Shown: positions 56,257 through 60,995 of the stretch, piece by piece
Position numbering within the stretch: position 1 is the stretch's first letter
Layout: the number at the start of each line of letters is the position of its first letter
Origin: Microbacterium bovistercoris
GTDB taxonomy: Bacteria > Actinomycetota > Actinomycetes > Actinomycetales > Microbacteriaceae
DNA: 60,995 bases
NCBI RefSeq assembly: GCF_003387575.1
Contig: NZ_QUAB01000041.1
Location: 175,309-236,303 of the forward strand
Direction: 5' to 3'
Notes under the pieces: model-generated
Database searches by the model: none
What the model saw: the letters and a program-made list of their open reading frames with translations, nothing else
What the model was told of the DNA's origin: nothing
Made by a program: the position numbers and the translations under genes

Positions 56257-57506
56257 TGACCGCCACCGTGCGACGTATGCAGGATCTGACAGTGACCGAG
56301 CACACCATCACGGTGCCGCTGGTCTGGGGCGACGAATCCGATACCCGGACGATCGACGTGTTCGCGGCGGTCGTCACTCGCGACGGCGGCGAGGACCTGC
56401 CCTACCTGGTGTTCCTGCAGGGCGGGCCGGGCTTCGAGGCGCCCCGCCCCTTCCACGCGCCCTCCTCCCCCTCGTGGCTGGATGCCGCGCTGCAGGATCA
56501 CCGCGTGGTCATGCTCGACCAGCGCGGCACCGGGCGCTCCACGCCGGTGGGCGACGGGCTGCTGGAGGAGCTCGGCTCCCCCGCTGCGGCCGAGTACCTC
56601 ACGCATCTGCGGGCCGACTCGATCGTGCGGGACGCCGAGGCGCTGCGTGCCGAACTCGGCGTCGAGACGTGGAACCTGCTCGGTCAGTCGTTCGGCGGCT
56701 TCACCGTGCTGACGTACCTGTCGACGCACGCGGGCGCGCTGGACCGGGTCTACACCACCGGTGGGCTCAGCACCGTGGAGCACACGGTCGACGAGGTCTA
56801 CACGCTCAGCTACGACAAGATGCGCACCGCGTCGGAGAAGTACTACCGCCGCTTCCCCGAGCACCGCGAGCGGATGCGCAGGCTCGTCGACCTCGCCGCC
56901 GCCGGGCAGCTGGTGCTGCCGGACGGCGAGGTCGTCTCCGTCTCGCGGCTGCGCTCGGTCGGCTCCGCTCTGGGCACGAACGACGGCTGGCAGACCGTCT
57001 GGTCGCTGCTCGAGCTCGATCCGCACACCAACGCATTCCGCTACGACCTGGCCGCGGCCATGCCGTTCGGCGGCCGCAACCCGCTCTACTTCGCGTTCCA
57101 CGAGTCCTGCTACGCCGACGCCCAGACCACTCGGTGGTCGGCGGAGCGGATGGAGCCGGCGGACTTCGTCTCGGATGTGACCCTGTTCACCGGTGAGCAC
57201 ATCCGTCGGGAGTGGACGGAGACGGTCCCCGCGCTCCGGCCATGGCGTGAGGTCGCCCTCACGCTCGCCGACCACGAGTGGCCTGCGCTGTACGACGCCG
57301 AGGCGCTTGCGGCATCCGATGCGCGCGGTGCCGCCGCGGTGTACGTGAACGACGTGTACGTGTCGCTCGAGCACTCCCTGGAGACCGCGAGCCTGCTGCC
57401 GGGCCTCAAACTCTGGGTCACCAGCGAGCACGAGCACAACGGCCTGCGATCGGGCGACGTGCTCCAGCGACTGCTCGACCTGGCGCACGACCGCAGGGTG
57501 CGCTGA
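56256..57506 (+). CDS. Proline iminopeptidase-type alpha/beta hydrolase (S33)
   Basis: A 416-residue alpha/beta hydrolase of the S33 prolyl aminopeptidase type. Oxyanion loop LQGGPGFEAPRPF (GGPG), DQRGTGRSTPV, nucleophile elbow NLLGQSFGGFTVLTYL, catalytic His probably in TSEHEHNGLRSGD. No signal peptide, so cytosolic. ATG 56256 shares a base with the DUF262 stop, so it is co-translated with the defence-type gene. Whether this is functional linkage or chance is open. Confidence 0.9.
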   Translation: MTATVRRMQDLTVTEHTITVPLVWGDESDTRTIDVFAAVVTRDGGEDLPYLVFLQGGPGFEAPRPFHAPSSPSWLDAALQDHRVVMLDQRGTGRSTPVGDGLLEELGSPAAAEYLTHLRADSIVRDAEALRAELGVETWNLLGQSFGGFTVLTYLSTHAGALDRVYTTGGLSTVEHTVDEVYTLSYDKMRTASEKYYRRFPEHRERMRRLVDLAAAGQLVLPDGEVVSVSRLRSVGSALGTNDGWQTVWSLLELDPHTNAFRYDLAAAMPFGGRNPLYFAFHESCYADAQTTRWSAERMEPADFVSDVTLFTGEHIRREWTETVPALRPWREVALTLADHEWPALYDAEALAASDARGAAAVYVNDVYVSLEHSLETASLLPGLKLWVTSEHEHNGLRSGDVLQRLLDLAHDRRVR

Positions 57507-57513
57507 CGGGTAT

Positions 57514-57590
57514 TGGTAGGGCGGGTGGGACTTGAACCCACGATCGTCGGGTTATGAGCCCGCTGCCTTGACCAGCTTGGCCACCGCCCC
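57514..57590 (-). tRNA. tRNA-Met type (anticodon CAU), CCA encoded
   Basis: Minus strand: acceptor GGGGCGG/CCGCCCT (G1-U72), D arm GCCAAGCTGGTCAAGGC, anticodon loop CTCATAA with GGG/CCC at the stem base, T arm GTGGGTTCAAGTCCCAC, then A-CCA. The GGG:CCC pairs resemble an initiator, but the C1-A72 mismatch and A11-U24 are absent, so an elongator Met (or Ile2) is likely. Confidence 0.88.
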
Positions 57591-57617
57591 GTAGGTCTTC
57601 CAGCCTACCGGGCGGCG

Positions 57618-58154
57618 TCAGACGCTCGTTGCATCGCGATGCGTCTGCGTGTGCCGGAGGTAGATCTCCGCGTTCTCGATGAGACCGGCGCGCTCCTCGT
57701 CGGTGAGCTCGCGGCGCACCTTCGCGGGCACGCCTGCCACCAGCGATCCGTCCGGCACCTCTGTGCCGCCGAGCACGACCGCACCGCCCGCGATCAGGCA
57801 CCCCTTTCCGACAACCGCGCCGGACAGCACGACGGCGCCCATGCCGACCAGCGAGCCGTCGCCGATGGTGCAGCCGTGCACGACCGCGTTGTGGCCGATC
57901 GACACCCGCTCACCGACGACGACGCCGTGACCGCTGTCCACGTGCACCGAGACGTTGTCCTGCACGTTGCTGCCCGTGCCGATCGAGATCGACGCGGAGT
58001 CGCCGCGCAGAACGGCGTTGTACCAGACACTCGCCCCCTCGCCCAGGGTCACGTCGCCGACGATGCGGGCGCCGTCGGCGACGAACGCACTGTCGTGCAG
58101 GCGCGGAGTCTTGCCCGGCAGAGCGAGGACGGATGCTGCTGAGGAGACGGTCAT
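57618..58154 (-). CDS. Gamma-carbonic anhydrase family protein (YrdA-type)
   Basis: A 178-residue left-handed beta-helix protein. Hexapeptide repeats run from HDSAFVADGARIVGDVTLGEGASVWYNAVLRGD to VPDGSLVAGVPAKVRREL. The three zinc-ligand histidines are in SVHVDSGHG and IGHNAVVHGC. Relatives are carbonic anhydrases or acyl-transferase-like proteins; activity cannot be settled by reading. ATG 58154 (MTVSSAAS) is chosen over 58226. Confidence 0.9.
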   Translation of the reverse strand: MTVSSAASVLALPGKTPRLHDSAFVADGARIVGDVTLGEGASVWYNAVLRGDSASISIGTGSNVQDNVSVHVDSGHGVVVGERVSIGHNAVVHGCTIGDGSLVGMGAVVLSGAVVGKGCLIAGGAVVLGGTEVPDGSLVAGVPAKVRRELTDEERAGLIENAEIYLRHTQTHRDATSV

Positions 58155-58282
58155 GTAGGTGAGACTACCCTCAGATCCGCGTGATTCCGCGGCGGTTAGC
58201 GTTGCCTCAGCTTGCTTGCGGAACATTTCAGGCTGAGTAGCGTTGAGGTCATCAGGCAGCGATCAACGACCCGGAGGACACC

Positions 58283-58768
58283 ATGAGCACTTCCAAGACC
58301 ATCCCCGCCACCGCCGGCGATCCCACCGTGGCAGCCGCGGCCGCCCAGTTCCTCTCCCCCGTCGTCCTCGGGCTGCAGGCGCTGGTCGTCAACGGCAAGC
58401 AGGCGCACTGGCACGTACGTGGCGCCAACTTCATCGGTGTGCACGAGTTCCTCGACACCGTCGTGGCCAACGCCGGCGAGTTCGCCGACACGGCCGCAGA
58501 GCGCATCGTCGCCCTCGGCCTGCCGATCGACGCGCGCCTCAGCACCGTCGCGGAGAAGGCCGGCACGACGCAGGTCGCCGCAGGCTTCACCGCATCCGAC
58601 GAGATCGTCCGCGCCGTGATCGCTGACATCGACGCCATCCTCGTGGACGTGAAGGCCGCCGTGGAGGGGCTCGACGAGGTCGACCTCACCAGCCAGGACG
58701 TCGCGATCGAGATCCAGCGCGGTCTCGAGAAGGACCGCTGGTTCCTGTTCTCGCACGTCGCGGCCTGA
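58283..58768 (+). CDS. dps: Dps family DNA-protection/ferritin-like protein
   Basis: 161 residues. Dps four-helix bundle with the intersubunit ferroxidase residues: His in KQAHWHVRGANFIGVHEFLD and the DTAAERIVALG helix. It binds iron and may protect DNA. TAGCGT at 58238 is a plausible -10 giving a leader of about 33 nt; a second TAGCGTTG copy lies 41 bp upstream. SD GGAGGA. Ended by a 17-bp hairpin. Confidence 0.92.
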   Translation: MSTSKTIPATAGDPTVAAAAAQFLSPVVLGLQALVVNGKQAHWHVRGANFIGVHEFLDTVVANAGEFADTAAERIVALGLPIDARLSTVAEKAGTTQVAAGFTASDEIVRAVIADIDAILVDVKAAVEGLDEVDLTSQDVAIEIQRGLEKDRWFLFSHVAA

Positions 58769-58779
58769 CGCACGACGAA

Positions 58780-58815
58780 CGATGAATGCCCTCGGGAGAT
58801 CCCGAGGGCATTCAT
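58780..58815. terminator. Terminator between dps and the amidohydrolase gene
   Basis: GATGAATGCCCTCGGGA-GA-TCCCGAGGGCATTCATC: 17 complementary bases per arm; bidirectional. Confidence 0.88.
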
Positions 58816-58826
58816 CATGTCCGGCG

Positions 58827-60308
58827 TCAGTGCGTGCGACGTCCGGCGACCAGGGTCGCCTCGACCGGCATCGTGCGGAGCGTCGCGGCATCCGCTGTCC
58901 GGGGATCGGCTCCGCAGAGCACGAGATCGGCGACGGCGCCGGGTGCGACTGCGGCTGTGCCGTCGGTGCCACGGTGCGCACTCGCGCGCAGCGCGATGTC
59001 GATGCCGACACGCTCCTCCGGGTGCCAGCGGGTACCGTCCTCGGCCTCGCGGGTGACCGCCGCCGAGATCGCCTCCCACGGGTCGAGGGCCGACACCGGG
59101 GCATCCGAACTGAACCGCAGGCCGGCACCGGCCGCGTGCAGTGACGCGAGCGGGTACACGATCGACGTCTGCGACGCCCAGAACTGCTCGATCATCGGGC
59201 GATCGTCGAGTGTGTGCCGCGGCTGCACGCTGGCGGCGACGCCGAGCCTGGCGAATCGGGCGAGGTCGGCATGGCGCACCAGCTGCGCGTGCTCGATCGT
59301 GCCGGTCTGTCCCGTGGCGGTGAACGCATCGAGTGCCGCGGTCACCGTGAGATCGCCGATCGCGTGCACCGCTGCCTCGATGCCCCCGGTCGCCGCACGC
59401 GCCAGCAGCTCGTGCAACTGCGCGGGTGGCACGGTCATGGCTCCGTGCGCGCCGGTGCCGTCGTCGTAGGCATGGCTGCACGCAGCCGTCCGGGTGCCCA
59501 GAGATCCGTCGGCGATGACCTTGAGCGCCCCCATGCGCACCAGCCCGCCGTCGCCCACCGGATCGCCGGTCTTGAGGCCTTCCGCGATCGCGCGGTCGAG
59601 CTGCTCCGGGTACACGGCGAATTCCACTCGGTGCAGGTCGAATCCGGCATCAAGGCGCCGCGACCACGCCGTGGCGTTCCACGCCATGTCGAAGTCGACC
59701 GTTCCGACGACGCCCCGGGCGGCCGCGCGGCGTGCGGCCGCGAGCACCGCCGCGTCGGCGACGGCGTCGTCGACGGCGTTCAGCCGCCGTGAGATCTCGA
59801 ACGCCGGCTCCTCGCGCAGCATCCCGTCGTCGTCCTGACCGTCCATCCCCTCTCGCCGCAGCGCGGCGGAGTTGAGCCACACACTGTGCACGTCGGAGTT
59901 GATGAGATACGTCGGGATCTCACCGGTCGCGGCATCGAGAAGCGCCCGCGATGGGACATCCGCCCAGAGCGCGTGCCGGAAGCCGGTGCCGATCCGGCGG
60001 CCGTCCGGCAGCACGGGTGCGCCGCCCATACGGGCGGCGGCCTCCGCCGCACTCCGGGTGTCGTCCAGTGGCTCGCGTTGCGCGGCCAGCGCCCACTGCA
60101 CGGTGTGCACGTGGTGATCCCAGAGGCCGGGGATCACCCAGGCGCCGTCGCCGTCCAACGTCTCGGCGGACGCACGCAGGTTGCCTGTCGGCGCGATGTC
60201 GGCGATCAGACCGGCCCGGATCAGGATGTCGATGGGCTCGTCGGTGGGCAGCAGTTCGCGCCCGGCACCGGCGACGCGGACGGCACGCAGCAGAAGGTCG
60301 GCGCTCAT
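58827..60308 (-). CDS. Amidohydrolase family protein (YtcJ-like)
   Basis: A 493-residue metal-dependent amidohydrolase of the YtcJ/amidohydrolase_3 type. Metal His pair in VIPGLWDHHVHTVQWAL, then VEAAVHAIGDLTVTAALDAF and IEHAQLVRHADLARFARLGVAASVQP, with Asp in LRFSSDAPVSALDPW. Substrate unknown; relatives hydrolyse amides or formamides. The ATG overlaps the PaiB-like gene stop by 4 nt, so the two are a coupled pair. Confidence 0.9.
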   Translation of the reverse strand: MSADLLLRAVRVAGAGRELLPTDEPIDILIRAGLIADIAPTGNLRASAETLDGDGAWVIPGLWDHHVHTVQWALAAQREPLDDTRSAAEAAARMGGAPVLPDGRRIGTGFRHALWADVPSRALLDAATGEIPTYLINSDVHSVWLNSAALRREGMDGQDDDGMLREEPAFEISRRLNAVDDAVADAAVLAAARRAAARGVVGTVDFDMAWNATAWSRRLDAGFDLHRVEFAVYPEQLDRAIAEGLKTGDPVGDGGLVRMGALKVIADGSLGTRTAACSHAYDDGTGAHGAMTVPPAQLHELLARAATGGIEAAVHAIGDLTVTAALDAFTATGQTGTIEHAQLVRHADLARFARLGVAASVQPRHTLDDRPMIEQFWASQTSIVYPLASLHAAGAGLRFSSDAPVSALDPWEAISAAVTREAEDGTRWHPEERVGIDIALRASAHRGTDGTAAVAPGAVADLVLCGADPRTADAATLRTMPVEATLVAGRRTH

Positions 60309-60946
60309 CCGCGGGCCGCCACTCGCGCCTCGTGCGCCCGGCGCATCTCAGCCGCGAGGGCCGGATGCGCGTACTCGCCGTCCGCGCTCAGCTCCGCGAT
60401 CACGCTCTCGACGATCTCGTCGGGCTTGTTCTGGCTGAGTTTGCGTTTGGCCGTCACCCGGGTCGGGGTCAGACGGAATCCGACGGTGCCCGCTTCGAGC
60501 ACGCGCACGAACTCGTCGGTGTTCGGCGCTCGCCACATCAGCCGGGGCTGCGGCAGCCGGGACTCGAAGTGCGCGACCAGATCGTCGAGGATCCTCAGGT
60601 TCTCCTCGGTGTCGACGACCTCAGGAATGCCCGCCAGGTGCACCGCGACGTAGTTCCAGGTCGGCACGGCCTTGACGTCGCCGTACCAGTTCGGCGAGAT
60701 GTAGCCGTTCGGGCCCTCGAACACCAGGAGCAGCTCGGTCTCGCCGAGTCCCAGCACATGGTCGTCCGGCTTGCCCACATGGCCGACCACCGTCAGATCA
60801 TCACGATCGGGATCCAGCAGCACCGGGTAGTGCGAGGCGACCAGACCGTCCGGACGGTTCGCCACCAGCGTCGCCCACGGATTGTGCGCGATCACCCGCC
60901 TCAGCTCGGTCAGATCTGTCATGGCGAAGCTGGGGTTCTGGCGCAT
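60305..60946 (-). CDS. PaiB-like FMN-binding protein
   Basis: A 213-residue split-barrel flavin-binding protein of the PaiB family (annotated as negative transcriptional regulator). Blocks: AHNPWATLVANRPDGLVASHYPVLLD, VGHVGKPDDHVL, LVFEGPNGYISPNWYGDVKAVPTWNYVAVHLAG and KLSQNKPDEIVESVIAEL. It more probably acts as a heme- or flavin-dependent enzyme or sensor than as a DNA binder, as no HTH is visible. ATG 60946 has TAATGT exactly 6 nt upstream. Confidence 0.88.
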   Translation of the reverse strand: MRQNPSFAMTDLTELRRVIAHNPWATLVANRPDGLVASHYPVLLDPDRDDLTVVGHVGKPDDHVLGLGETELLLVFEGPNGYISPNWYGDVKAVPTWNYVAVHLAGIPEVVDTEENLRILDDLVAHFESRLPQPRLMWRAPNTDEFVRVLEAGTVGFRLTPTRVTAKRKLSQNKPDEIVESVIAELSADGEYAHPALAAEMRRAHEARVAARG

Positions 60947-60952
60947 GAGACC

Positions 60953-60958
60953 ACATTA
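60953..60958 (-). promoter_or_regulatory. Leaderless -10 (TAATGT) of the PaiB-like gene
   Basis: TAATGT, six bases, ATG 60946; the best -10 match among the leaderless promoters here. Confidence 0.5.
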
Positions 60959-60995
60959 CGGCGACGGCGCCCCGGAGGACGCTCCCCGGGGCGCC

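Overview
The window is GC-rich chromosomal DNA from an actinobacterium, most likely Microbacterium or a close relative in the Microbacteriaceae. The evidence is the gene content: SepH, DUF3159/DUF3710/DUF3093/DUF4193 proteins around dut, a PucR-type FasR ahead of fabD-fabH-acpP-fabF, homodimeric AceE, GlnE/GlnA2 and DUF3145. Many genes have leaderless-type promoters, with a -10 hexamer 6-7 nt before the start codon. No insertion sequence, prophage or CRISPR array is visible. Gene calls come from reading the translations; no database search was run.

Layout. 1-5.6 kb: aconitase (3' end cut by the window) downstream of dut-DUF3710-DUF3159, with DUF3093 and DUF4193. 5.7-13.7 kb: sepH, a phosphodiesterase-like protein, and topoisomerase IV parC and parE facing each other across a GIY-YIG gene, a GNAT gene and a 39-bp tandem repeat array. 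13.8-20.2 kb: a DUF7455 protein, then the overlapping set sigA-murT-like-gatD-like-two half alanine racemases, then a PAC2 protein. 20.3-25 kb: pepA-lpdA-E2. 25-31 kb: an unknown membrane protein, DUF4191, RimK and its protease partner, RDD protein and glnA under a GlnR-type box. 31-41 kb: LLM oxidoreductase, the glnA2-glnE operon, ppgK, RNase P RNA, a PolA-like enzyme and an aldo/keto reductase. 41-50 kb: zinc-ribbon protein, YchJ, tRNA-Val, aceE, fasR-fabDH-acpP-fabF. 50-61 kb: YczE/MocR pair, DUF3145, an Fe(II) dioxygenase-like protein behind an iron box, a DUF262/DUF1524 endonuclease-like protein, an aminopeptidase, tRNA-Met, gamma-carbonic anhydrase, Dps, an amidohydrolase and a PaiB-like protein.

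The strongest candidate for an undescribed system is at 14.1-17.9 kb. The MurT/GatD homologues have lost what makes them a glutamine-dependent amidase. The GatD homologue has no cysteine at all: Val92 replaces the nucleophile and Gln191 replaces the catalytic His. The MurT homologue has no cysteine, so no zinc ribbon. They are co-translated with two alanine racemase homologues whose defects are complementary: one keeps the PLP lysine but lacks the catalytic Tyr, the other keeps the Tyr but lacks the Lys and most of the barrel. Microbacteriaceae have B-type peptidoglycan, in which the D-Glu alpha-carboxyl (the group MurT/GatD normally amidates) carries the interpeptide bridge, often with a D-diamino acid. 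I propose that this operon activates that carboxyl for bridge attachment and supplies a D-amino acid. This is inference from residues and context.

Other notable points are a dispersed repeat family found at 3' ends of genes, expanded into the array and built into the P12 arm of RNase P RNA; a shared bidirectional -10 for dut/DUF3093; a palindromic operator at acnA; and an iron-box-controlled dioxygenase that could be linked to cell-wall hydroxyglutamate.
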